NCBI RefSeq assembly: GCF_012726195.1
Contig: NZ_JAASAF010000007.1
Coordinates: forward strand, 1-64,000
Direction of reading: 5' to 3'
Length of the DNA: 64,000 bases
From: Rhodococcus sp. HNM0563
Lineage (GTDB): Bacteria > Actinomycetota > Actinomycetes > Mycobacteriales > Mycobacteriaceae
This document shows, in pieces, positions 34,852 through 42,493 of the stretch. A program made the translations under genes and the position numbers. Numbering within the stretch: the stretch's first letter is position 1; every line of letters starts with the position of its first letter. The notes beneath the pieces were generated by a model. That model was not told the DNA's origin and made no database searches. It was given only the letters and a program-made list of their open reading frames with translations.

Positions 34852-35736
34852 TCAGGTCCGGTTCGTTGCCGTTTTTGCCAGGTCGACGAACGCGCGTCCG
34901 GCCTTCGACAGCGCTGCGGGATCGAACACCAGGCCGAATGTACGGGTGAAGGTGGGTTCGCAGGGCCGCACGACCGCAATATCACGGACGGACTCGGCGA
35001 GCGAACGCTCCACCAGCGACCCGCCGACCCCCGCCAGCACCATCGGCAGACGCGCCTCGCGGTGATTGGCGAGTGCGGCGATGCGGGGCCGATGGCCTCC
35101 CTGGCGCATTTCGTGATCGAACTCGTCGCTCAACGTTCCGCCTCCGCGCGGCACGAACACCATCGGAATGGGGGGCATCGCCGAGAGCGTGACCGGGCCG
35201 GGTGGCAGCTCGGTTCCCGGCGGATACACCATCCAGTACTCCTGTTCGCCCAGCTCGATGACGTCGAGTCCGAGCCTGCCTTCGAGCGGCAGATGCGCGA
35301 CCACGAATTCGCAGTGCCCGTCGCGGATCAACGAAGCCGAGTCGCCCTCGGTGCGGAGATCACCGAAGCGCACCGTGGCTTTCGGGTGAGCACGCCTGAA
35401 CTGGGCGACCAGATCGATGATCGGGCCGGTTGCGAGCGCCGGGAATACCATCAGGTCGAGACGGCCCGTGACCTCGGCCGACGAGGAGGTCAGCAGCTCT
35501 TCGACCCCGGCCACGTCACGCAGGATCTGGCGGCTCGGCCCGATGAGGCTGTGTCCGGCAGCGGTGAGCACCATGCCGCGGCCGATGCGGTGGAACAACT
35601 GCACACTCAGCTCGCGTTCGAGGCTGCGCAGCGCCTGTGACACGGTCGGCTGCGCGACGCCGAGCGCGGCAGCCGCGCCGTTGATGCCGTCGTTCTCGAC
35701 GACTGCGAGGAAGTATTCGATCTGGCGGAATTCCAT
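34852..35736 (-). CDS. LysR-type transcriptional regulator
   Basis: A 294-residue LTTR. The N-terminal HTH (residues 1-60) has IEYFLAVVENDGINGAAAALGVAQPTVSQALRSLE-type spacing, followed by the linker helix and a two-lobed effector domain with VRFGDLRTEGD. The start is by alignment; the frame is open another 75 codons upstream into the preceding gene. It lies 5 bp after a second, divergent-in-sequence LysR gene on the same strand, an unusual tandem pair. Targets are unknown; the M20 hydrolase gene is convergent, not divergent. Confidence 0.9.
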   Translation of the reverse strand: MEFRQIEYFLAVVENDGINGAAAALGVAQPTVSQALRSLERELSVQLFHRIGRGMVLTAAGHSLIGPSRQILRDVAGVEELLTSSSAEVTGRLDLMVFPALATGPIIDLVAQFRRAHPKATVRFGDLRTEGDSASLIRDGHCEFVVAHLPLEGRLGLDVIELGEQEYWMVYPPGTELPPGPVTLSAMPPIPMVFVPRGGGTLSDEFDHEMRQGGHRPRIAALANHREARLPMVLAGVGGSLVERSLAESVRDIAVVRPCEPTFTRTFGLVFDPAALSKAGRAFVDLAKTATNRT

Positions 35737-35741
35737 GGTGT

Positions 35742-36611
35742 CTACGCTCCCGGTTTCGTGCCGGTTGCGGCAGAGATGAATGCGGCCGCTGCCGGTGACG
35801 GCTCCCCGGCTCGCAGAACGAGTCCGACGGGACGGTGCAGCTGCGGGTCGAGGCGCAGGACGGTCGCGCCGGGGATCTGCTTCTCGGCGACCTGCCGGGG
35901 CACCACAGTCGCTCCGGTGCCGCGCATCACGAACCCCCAGATGGCAGTGGGGTGGGCGCAATCGACAACGACATTGTCGGAGCCCAGCAGCTCGCCGGTC
36001 TTCGCGGCATCGGCGGGTGATCCCAGATCGATGACCAGGGGAACCTTGCGGACGATCTCGCGCGGGACGGGGTCGGGAAGGCCGGCCGCGAGGTCGGGGT
36101 GCAGAGCGAGGACCATCTCCTGCTCGAGAAGTGGAACGGTGATCATGCCTGCGTGCTCGGCCGACAGATCGGTCACTCCGATCTCGGCCTCGCCGCGCCG
36201 GAGGGCGGAGTGCACACCCGCCGGTCCGTCGGAGTCGGAGATCGACACCATGATGCCGGGGTGGCGGCTTCGGAACCGTCGGACGAGTTCGACGACGGGA
36301 TGGATCGAGAACGCGGAGTAGGTCACGATCTGGATTCGGCCTGCCTCGAGCTCGCGGACCGCAGCGACCTTGCTCTTCGCGCGTTCGACGTCGACGAGTA
36401 TGCGGCGTGCCGCGATCTCGAGGGTGCGGCCGTCCTCGGTGAGGGTGAGGCGCCTACCTGTCCGGTCGAACAGGGTGGTGCCGAGCCTTCGTTCGAAGGT
36501 GCGGATGGCCTGCGACAGTGATGGCTGTGAAATATACAGAGCCTGAGCTGCTTTCGTGATTCCGCCGTGGTCGATGACGGCCACGAAATAAGTCACGAGA
36601 TGCAGGTCCAC
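35742..36611 (-). CDS. LysR-type transcriptional regulator
   Basis: A 289-residue LTTR with HTH segment YFVAVIDHGGITKAAQALYI then SQPSLSQAIRTFERRLG, and an effector domain with RRGEAEIGVTD. It is similar in layout to the regulator just downstream (both keep a GGIT/DGIN-type loop and SLSQA/TVSQA recognition helix). The pair therefore probably arose by an old duplication, but the sequences have drifted far apart. It is the first gene of the pair, 84 bp from the end of the crotonase gene on the same strand. Confidence 0.9.
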   Translation of the reverse strand: MDLHLVTYFVAVIDHGGITKAAQALYISQPSLSQAIRTFERRLGTTLFDRTGRRLTLTEDGRTLEIAARRILVDVERAKSKVAAVRELEAGRIQIVTYSAFSIHPVVELVRRFRSRHPGIMVSISDSDGPAGVHSALRRGEAEIGVTDLSAEHAGMITVPLLEQEMVLALHPDLAAGLPDPVPREIVRKVPLVIDLGSPADAAKTGELLGSDNVVVDCAHPTAIWGFVMRGTGATVVPRQVAEKQIPGATVLRLDPQLHRPVGLVLRAGEPSPAAAAFISAATGTKPGA

Positions 36612-36695
36612 CCGTTCATGTTAGGCGGTCGGCGGATTGTGGTGCCCGGCGGTGCGCACGAACGCACCGCCGGATGCTCCATCGGGAAGCTCTTT

Positions 36696-37457
36696 CTATG
36701 CGCCTGTCCAGACCGGAGCACGCTTCTCGGCGAATGCCTTGGCGCCTTCCTGAGCATCGTTCGATGCGAACACGGGGTCGATGAACTTGCGCTGCGCGAC
36801 GAACGCGTCGGGGTCGGTGTACTTCGCGGACATCGCCACGACCTGCTTGGTTGCCTTCACCGCGAGCGGTCCGTTGGCAGCCACGCGTGCAGCGAGTTCC
36901 TTCGCGACGGTCAGCGCCTCACCCGGTTCGGTGACCCGGTTGACGAGACCGTGCTGCAGGGCGACCTCGGCGGTGAGCGGGTCGCCGGTGATGGCCATCT
37001 CCATGGCCAGCGGGTACGGGAGGATCTTCGGCAGGCGCAGCAGGCCACCGGCCGCGGCGGCGAGGCCACGCTTGACCTCGGGGATGCCGAACTTCGCTTC
37101 GCGCGACGCGACGATCAGGTCGGCGGACAGCGCGAGTTCGCATCCGCCCGCGAGTGCCCAGCCTTCGACCGCGGCGATGAGCGGCTTGGTGGGCGGTGCC
37201 TCGGTGATGCCGCCGAAACCGCGACCGGGAATCGAGGGGCGCTCACCGCGCGAGAACGCCTTGAGATCCATGCCGGCGCAGAACGTTCCGCCCGCGCCCG
37301 TGAGGATGCCGATGGTCAGGTCGGGGCGTGCCTCGAATTCGTCCATCGCGGCGGCGAGTGCCTCGGACACCTCGAGGGTGACGGCGTTCTTGGCCTCGGG
37401 GCGATTGAGAGTGAAGACGGCGATGCCGTCGGCGAACTCGGTGAGAACAACGCTCAT
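36696..37457 (-). CDS. Enoyl-CoA hydratase/isomerase (crotonase family)
   Basis: A 253-residue crotonase. The oxyanion-hole segments are GTFCAGMDLKAF and EGWALAGGCELALSADL. Both glutamates of hydratases are at the right places: the Glu of GGCELAL and the Glu of KFGIPEVKRGL. It is therefore a plausible hydratase rather than a hydrolase. It is third in a minus-strand operon after an acyl-CoA ligase and an MBL-fold hydrolase, 16 bp past the latter. The acyl substrate is unknown. The start at MSVVLTEF fits the family; 28 upstream codons overlap the MBL gene. Confidence 0.9.
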   Translation of the reverse strand: MSVVLTEFADGIAVFTLNRPEAKNAVTLEVSEALAAAMDEFEARPDLTIGILTGAGGTFCAGMDLKAFSRGERPSIPGRGFGGITEAPPTKPLIAAVEGWALAGGCELALSADLIVASREAKFGIPEVKRGLAAAAGGLLRLPKILPYPLAMEMAITGDPLTAEVALQHGLVNRVTEPGEALTVAKELAARVAANGPLAVKATKQVVAMSAKYTDPDAFVAQRKFIDPVFASNDAQEGAKAFAEKRAPVWTGA

Positions 37458-37473
37458 GTCTGCTTTTCCTTCG

Positions 37474-38532
37474 TTACTGGTCGGCGACGGGTGTGGCGAG
37501 ACTCCATCGAGAAGGAGTCCCTCCATCAGAGAGAATGACATTTCGTTCGGAAAGAACGATCAGGTGGGCCTGTGTCTCGCGGACGGCGAGCCGGAGCAGC
37601 CTCGGGTCCATCGCATCGATCGGCCGCGACCAGGTGATGTGCGTGGTGACCTCCCACGCCGTCGACTCCGGGCGTGCCTCGATCGCGGCGCGGATCTCCT
37701 CGAGACGATCGTCGTGGTGTCCCATCAGTTCCCGGGCGCGCTCGGCAACACCGCGGAACCGGTATTCGTGTGCGGGCAGCACCTCGCAGTCCGGCAACGA
37801 GGTCGTCGCATGCAGCGACAACAGGTACCGATGCAACGGGGACTCGAGTTCGCCAGGACCGGACGAGATGTTCGGGCTGATGCGCGGCAGCATGTGGTCG
37901 CCACTGAACAGCAGGTCGTGGTCGCGGTCGACGAAGGCGAGGTGGCCCGGAGTGTGCCCGGGTGTCCACACCGCCTCGATGTTCCATCCGGGCAGGTCGA
38001 GGCGATCGCCACCCGACAACACGAAATCGGCCGACTCACCCGCCTTGAACCGGACGAGGTCGAATCGGGGTGCCGCGACGACCTCCGGTGGAGCGCCGAG
38101 GTCGGTCAGATCCACCCGCCAGGCTTCCACGTCGGCGGCCACATCGGTGGGAGTGAAGTGGCCCAGTGCTGCTGCCTCGGCGGTGTGCATCGCGATCGCA
38201 GCGCCCGTGGTCTCACGTAGTCGAGGAGCGAGACCGAAGTGGTCGGGGTGCAAGTGTGTGATCGCCGCATACCGGACGTCGGAGATGTGGTGGCCGGTCG
38301 AGGCGATGCCGTCGACGAGAGCCTGCCAGGACTCCTCGGTGTCCATGCCGACGTCGATCAACGCGAGTCCGGTATCGAGTGCGAGTGCGTAGATCAGGAC
38401 GTAGCGCAATGCATTTCCCGGCATGGGGACGGGAATCGACCACAGCCCCGGCCGCACCTCCTCGACCGGTGGGAGGGTCTTTGCGGCCCACGCCTCGCGC
38501 TGGGCGACACCGATGTCTTCGGTGATGATCAT
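37474..38532 (-). CDS. MBL-fold metallo-hydrolase
   Basis: A 352-residue metallo-beta-lactamase-fold hydrolase. The dinuclear metal motif HLHPDHFGL (HxHxDH) is at about residue 91. Later ligands are in the HTPGHLAF and LFSGDHML segments, and HEYRF supplies a further His. An additional C-terminal helical region (about 265-345) resembles the BLACT/winged-helix extension of LACTB2-like members. Its ATG overlaps the stop of the upstream ligase (ATGA), so expression is coupled. Together with the ligase and crotonase it may hydrolyse a thioester or lactone intermediate; this is inference from context. Confidence 0.88.
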   Translation of the reverse strand: MIITEDIGVAQREAWAAKTLPPVEEVRPGLWSIPVPMPGNALRYVLIYALALDTGLALIDVGMDTEESWQALVDGIASTGHHISDVRYAAITHLHPDHFGLAPRLRETTGAAIAMHTAEAAALGHFTPTDVAADVEAWRVDLTDLGAPPEVVAAPRFDLVRFKAGESADFVLSGGDRLDLPGWNIEAVWTPGHTPGHLAFVDRDHDLLFSGDHMLPRISPNISSGPGELESPLHRYLLSLHATTSLPDCEVLPAHEYRFRGVAERARELMGHHDDRLEEIRAAIEARPESTAWEVTTHITWSRPIDAMDPRLLRLAVRETQAHLIVLSERNVILSDGGTPSRWSLATPVADQ

Positions 38533-40088
38533 GATGTTGCCTCCACTCGGGTGCCGAGAGTGTCGCGCAGAGTGCGCTTGAGGATCTTGCCGCTCGCATT
38601 GCGCGGCAGTTCGGAGACGATATGAATCCGCTGCGGCTTCTTGTACGACGCGAGTCGACCCACCGTGAACGCGATGAGTTCGGCTTCCGAGGGGCGCTCG
38701 ACGCCGTTCACCAAGCGCACCACCGCCGTGACCGCCTCGCCCCAGCGCTCGTCGGGTAGGCCGACCACGGCGACCTCCGCGACAGCGGGATGCTCGGCGA
38801 GTACCGCTTCCACCTCGACGGGGTACACGTTCTCCCCACCGGTGATGATCATGTCCTTCACACGGTCGGTGACGAACAGGTAGCCGTCCTCGTCGATGTG
38901 GCCGGCGTCGCCGGTGCGCAGAAATCCGTCGGAGGTGTACAGCGACGCGCTCTCGAGGTCGCGGCGCCAGTACCCCGAGACGTTGTTGCGCGATCGCGAG
39001 ACGATCTCGCCGGTTTCGCCTTGCGGAAGTGCCACGCCCGTGACGATGTCGCGGATCTGCACCTCGGTGCCTGGAAGCGGCGTGCCTGCGGATCGAAGGA
39101 GATACGTGCGTGGACCGTGCGGGTCGTGGTCTTCGGCGCGCAACGCGGTGAGTGCGCCCATCGTCTCGGTCATCCCGTAGCGCTGCACGAGGCGGCATCC
39201 GAGGGTGTCCATGGTGCGCGCGAGCATCGTCGGAGTGATCGGTGACGCCCCGTATGCGACCACCTTCAGGCTCGACAGATCGTAGTCGGCGAGGTCGGGC
39301 AACTCGAGGATCATGCCGATCGCGGAGGGCACGAGAAATGCGTGGGTGACGCCGTACTCGGCGATCGTCGCGGCCACCAGCGCGGGGCGCATCTCGCCGA
39401 GCAGCACCAGATGCAGACCCGCGGACAGGCATGTGCTGGTCCATCCGGAACCGGCAATGTGGAACAGGGGGAGGGCATTCAACGACACCGAATCGTCGTC
39501 GAACTCGTAGAGCTCGAGGTTCTCGGGCACGTTGTAGAGGTTGCGATGCACGGCGACAACGCCTTTGGGTTTTCCGGTGGTGCCGGAAGTATAGAGCTGC
39601 AGGACCGCGGTCTCAGGGTCGTCGCCGAGGCCCGGGTCGGTGTCGTCGCCCGATGCGACAAGTTCGTCCCAGCTGCGGGCACCGTCGAGGGATGCCTCAC
39701 CGACAACGATGGTGCGCACATCCGGAAGCGCGGCGGCGACAGCGCGGGCGGCGTCGGCGAAGTCTGCCTCGACGATGAGCACACCGAGCTGCGCGTCCGC
39801 TGCGATCCACGCGATCTCGTCGGGGTTGAGGCGCCAGTTGATGGGGGTGAAGACGAGTCCGGCCTTCGCGCAACCGACGAATGCCGCCGCGCCGGGTAGA
39901 CCCATGCGGAGCAGTGCACCGACCCGGCCGGGTGACGTCGCCAGCGCGGTCAGTGCTGTGGCCACCTTGTTGGTGTACGAGTCGAACTCCGCGTACGTGA
40001 GGATTGTGCCTTCGGCCGTGACCGCAGGCGCCGACGGCTGGGAGACCGCCAGCTGCCGGATACGGTTGGGAAGGTGCAGTTCGCTCAC
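38529..40088 (-). CDS. Acyl-CoA ligase (AMP-forming)
   Basis: A 519-residue ANL ligase. The P-loop is LYTSGTTGKPKGV, A4 ALPLFHIAGSGW, A5 YGMTETMG, A7/A8 RTGDAGHIDEDGYLFVTDRVKD, and the catalytic Lys is in PRNASGKILKR. Such medium-size ligases activate fatty, aryl or cyclic acids. A GTG start at 40088 with GGAG 6 bp upstream is preferred over an ATG ten codons earlier. It begins an operon with MBL hydrolase and crotonase genes and lies 116 bp from the TetR gene on the same strand. Confidence 0.92.
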   Translation of the reverse strand: MSELHLPNRIRQLAVSQPSAPAVTAEGTILTYAEFDSYTNKVATALTALATSPGRVGALLRMGLPGAAAFVGCAKAGLVFTPINWRLNPDEIAWIAADAQLGVLIVEADFADAARAVAAALPDVRTIVVGEASLDGARSWDELVASGDDTDPGLGDDPETAVLQLYTSGTTGKPKGVVAVHRNLYNVPENLELYEFDDDSVSLNALPLFHIAGSGWTSTCLSAGLHLVLLGEMRPALVAATIAEYGVTHAFLVPSAIGMILELPDLADYDLSSLKVVAYGASPITPTMLARTMDTLGCRLVQRYGMTETMGALTALRAEDHDPHGPRTYLLRSAGTPLPGTEVQIRDIVTGVALPQGETGEIVSRSRNNVSGYWRRDLESASLYTSDGFLRTGDAGHIDEDGYLFVTDRVKDMIITGGENVYPVEVEAVLAEHPAVAEVAVVGLPDERWGEAVTAVVRLVNGVERPSEAELIAFTVGRLASYKKPQRIHIVSELPRNASGKILKRTLRDTLGTRVEATS

Positions 40089-40204
40089 GAGACACTCCTG
40101 GTCGACATCTGTCCACACGGACTACCGGTCCGGGGATTCCCAGTCGATCACGACCGTGACGACGGCGACAAAGACCTGCGACCGCATCAAGCGATAGGGC
40201 AATC

Positions 40205-40804
40205 CTATGTGCGTCGGTCGGTGCGTCCGGGTTCACCGACGACCGACGTCACGAGGCTGTGCACAGCGTGGGCGAGTCGTTCGGTCTGTCCCGCCCGGAT
40301 GTGCTGCAGGATCACATCGGGGTTCAGGGCGCCGAGGAGTAGACGACCGAGGACGGTGGCGTCGACGTCGGGCCGCGCTTCTGCCAGCAGTGCGGCGATG
40401 TGTCGCGCCCAGAACACGTTGATCTCGTCTTCCTGAGCTTCGCTGGTGGAATTGCCGTACGCGATCATGAGCTCGACGTTGTCGACGATGAGCCGGAACA
40501 TCGCATCGAAATAGGCCAGGAGCCGGTCGGGTGCAGGTGCTCCCGGGCCGAGGGGCGGCTCACCGTCGGTCACGGCATCACGCAGGTCCAGGGCGCGCTC
40601 GCGCACGAGTTCTCGCATCAAGCCCGCACGGCTTCCGAAGCGGTGGAAGATCGTGCCCTTGCCGACGCCTGCCGCTGCCGCGATCTGGTCGATCGACACG
40701 TGCTCGGAGCCGTGGGCGGCCAGGAGGGCGTCGGTGGTGTCGAGGATCGCGCGACGATTGCGTGCTGCGTCGCTCCGCTCCTTCTTCGGCTGTGGATCCG
40801 CCAT
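40205..40804 (-). CDS. TetR-family transcriptional regulator
   Basis: A 199-residue TetR repressor. The N-terminal HTH (residues 10-58) has RRAILDTTDALLAAHG and IAAAAGVGKGTIFHRFGS; the ligand domain is all-helical. A perfect 15-bp palindrome lies 22 bp upstream of its start and within the promoter of the divergent oxygenase-like gene, so it probably represses both genes until a ligand releases it. It ends before the ligase operon on the same strand, which it may also influence. The ATG at 40804 is chosen over one 7 codons upstream because the latter lies near the -35 region. Confidence 0.92.
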   Translation of the reverse strand: MADPQPKKERSDAARNRRAILDTTDALLAAHGSEHVSIDQIAAAAGVGKGTIFHRFGSRAGLMRELVRERALDLRDAVTDGEPPLGPGAPAPDRLLAYFDAMFRLIVDNVELMIAYGNSTSEAQEDEINVFWARHIAALLAEARPDVDATVLGRLLLGALNPDVILQHIRAGQTERLAHAVHSLVTSVVGEPGRTDRRT

Positions 40805-40818
40805 CGTGAAGCCTTCCG

Positions 40819-40847
40819 TTGACAACTGGACCGTCGGTCCATATCGT
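40819..40847 (+). promoter_or_regulatory. Promoter with TetR-type operator in the spacer
   Basis: TTGACA at 40819-40824 and TATCGT at 40842-40847 are 17 bp apart, a good vegetative promoter pair for the plus-strand oxygenase-like gene. The perfect palindrome TGGACCGTCGGTCCA occupies 40827-40841, exactly the spacer. Binding there would block RNA polymerase. Confidence 0.7.
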
Positions 40848-40943
40848 CGGCTGCACGTCGAATTGGACCGGCAGTCATGTTATCGAGTCCGGCCCGAGAC
40901 ACTGCATCGCACAAGCGTCACCGGTCGGAAGGACCTGGAGAAC

Positions 40944-42083
40944 ATGTCGCACTTTCCGAAACCAGAAGAAGGAAGCTGGACCGAGCACTACGGACTCGGT
41001 ACCGCGCCGATGTCGTACGAGGATTCGATCAGCCCCGAACACTATGACCTCGAACGCGAGGCAATTTTCGAGCGCTCGTGGCTCAATGTCGGTCGTATCA
41101 ACCAACTCCGGAATGATAAACGCCGCTACACGCAAGACATCGTGATCGCAGAGGTCACCGTGCTGATCATCGAAGACACCGATGGGACGATCGCTGCCTG
41201 CCGATTCCCGATCGGTGAAGACCCATCCACAGCCGACCTCACTCCCGTCCAGGTCGACGTGTGGGAAGGGTTCATCTTCGTCAACCTCGACGACTCGAAC
41301 ACGAACCCGCTGCGCGAGAGCCTGGGCAAGTTCGCGGCCGGACTCGAAGGGTTCCCGTTCGGTGAACTCACCCAACGGTTCACATACCGGTCGGAGGTGG
41401 GAAGTAACTGGAAGCTCTACATCGACGCGTTCGCCGAGTTCTACCACGCCCCGGTTCTCCACTCGAAGCAGTACGTGACGGAGGAAGCGCAAAAACTCCA
41501 GGGCTACGGCTTCGAAGCCCTGCACTACGACGTGGACGGCCCGCACGGAATGGTGTCGTCGTGGGGCGGAATGGCTCCGCCGAAGGACCCTTCGATGGTC
41601 AAACCCATCGAACGTATCCTGCGCAGTGGCAATTTCGGTCCGTGGGACAAGCCCGACATCCCCGGTCTCGCCGATCTGCCCACCGGACTCAATCCCGCTC
41701 GGCATCCCTCGTGGGGCCTCGACTCCTACGTGTTCTTCCCGAACTTCATGCTCGTCATGTGGGAGCCGGGCTGGTTCCTGACCTATCACTACTGGCCGAC
41801 CGCGTACAACCGCCACATCTTCGAAGGCACTATGTACATGGCGCCGCCTCGCAACGCCACGGACCGCTTGCGTCAGGAGATCGCTGCGGTGACGTTCAAG
41901 GAATTCGCACTGCAGGATTCCAACACGCTCGAAGCGACCCAGAAGATGCTCGAAACCCGTGTGGTATCGGAATTCCCACTGTGCGATCAGGAGATTCTGC
42001 TGCGTCATCTGCATTCGTCGGCGCAGAAAATCGTCGACGAGTACCGGGCGACGCACACCCCTGCAACGGCCTCGGCCGGATAG
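40944..42083 (+). CDS. Ring-hydroxylating oxygenase alpha-subunit-like protein lacking the Rieske domain
   Basis: 379 residues, against about 430-460 for relatives. Residues 1-80 match the lead-in of Rieske oxygenase alpha subunits (SYEDSISPEHYDLEREAIFE, RSWLNVGR). At DGTIAAC (80-86) about 70 residues that should hold CxH and CxxH, the [2Fe-2S] ligands, are absent. The protein resumes in frame with PVQVDVWEGFIFVNLD. The catalytic domain keeps the mononuclear iron ligands His168 and His173 in EFYHAPVLH and a C-terminal Asp in LQDSNTLE. Glu165 replaces the usual bridging Asp. Without the cluster it cannot receive electrons in the normal way. It is controlled by the divergent TetR gene and followed 15 bp later by a small conserved-looking gene. 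Confidence 0.82.
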   Translation: MSHFPKPEEGSWTEHYGLGTAPMSYEDSISPEHYDLEREAIFERSWLNVGRINQLRNDKRRYTQDIVIAEVTVLIIEDTDGTIAACRFPIGEDPSTADLTPVQVDVWEGFIFVNLDDSNTNPLRESLGKFAAGLEGFPFGELTQRFTYRSEVGSNWKLYIDAFAEFYHAPVLHSKQYVTEEAQKLQGYGFEALHYDVDGPHGMVSSWGGMAPPKDPSMVKPIERILRSGNFGPWDKPDIPGLADLPTGLNPARHPSWGLDSYVFFPNFMLVMWEPGWFLTYHYWPTAYNRHIFEGTMYMAPPRNATDRLRQEIAAVTFKEFALQDSNTLEATQKMLETRVVSEFPLCDQEILLRHLHSSAQKIVDEYRATHTPATASAG

Positions 42084-42098
42084 GAAGTCAAAGCCGCT

Positions 42099-42428
42099 AT
42101 GACACAGTTGCTTCCCGAAGAGTTCTCCGACCTCGAGCCGTGGGCCGACTGGGCGCTACCGACCGAGGCGCAGCGCTACGGCCGGCGTCTCGAGAGCACG
42201 ATGCCCGAACTGCAAGCGTTCTACGACGCAGCTCTCCCCCGGCTCGCCGATGCCGCAGCGTATCTCGACACGTTCGACCTCGAGAACCTGCCCGAGGACG
42301 CCACCCGGCTCCTGCACGTCTGCTACTCGTTGATCAACATCTCGTTCCCCGTGGAGGCATGGCATCAACCCCGAGTGCCCGACACGGGGGCTGCGAGTAT
42401 GGATGCGGTGCTAGAGCCGGTGCCGTGA
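42099..42428 (+). CDS. Small uncharacterised protein linked to the Rieske-less oxygenase
   Basis: A 109-residue acidic soluble protein that I cannot assign to a named family. It has a Trp/Phe-rich start (LLPEEFSDLEPWADWALPTE), a helical middle (MPELQAFYDAALPRLADAA) and the motif RLLHVCYSLINISFPVEAW before a VPDTG...VLEPVP end. No signal peptide, membrane segment or cofactor motif is seen. It starts 15 bp after the oxygenase-like gene and before a terminator, so it is co-expressed and may be a subunit or chaperone of that protein. Confidence 0.75.
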   Translation: MTQLLPEEFSDLEPWADWALPTEAQRYGRRLESTMPELQAFYDAALPRLADAAAYLDTFDLENLPEDATRLLHVCYSLINISFPVEAWHQPRVPDTGAASMDAVLEPVP

Positions 42429-42436
42429 CCGTAGCC

Positions 42437-42490
42437 GAAGGGGGTGTTGTGTGCGGAGATTCGACGAAAGTCGCACACAACCTCCCCTTC
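42437..42490. terminator. Bidirectional terminator
   Basis: A 19-bp stem with two mismatches: 42437-42455 pairs with 42472-42490. It fills the gap between the convergent small gene and the last gene of the Ter operon. Confidence 0.85.
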
Positions 42491-42493
42491 GCG

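Noticed and set aside
41190-41230. Possible frameshift explaining the missing Rieske domain
   Set aside because: Both sides of the gap are in the same frame, and there is not enough DNA between them to encode the missing segment in any frame.
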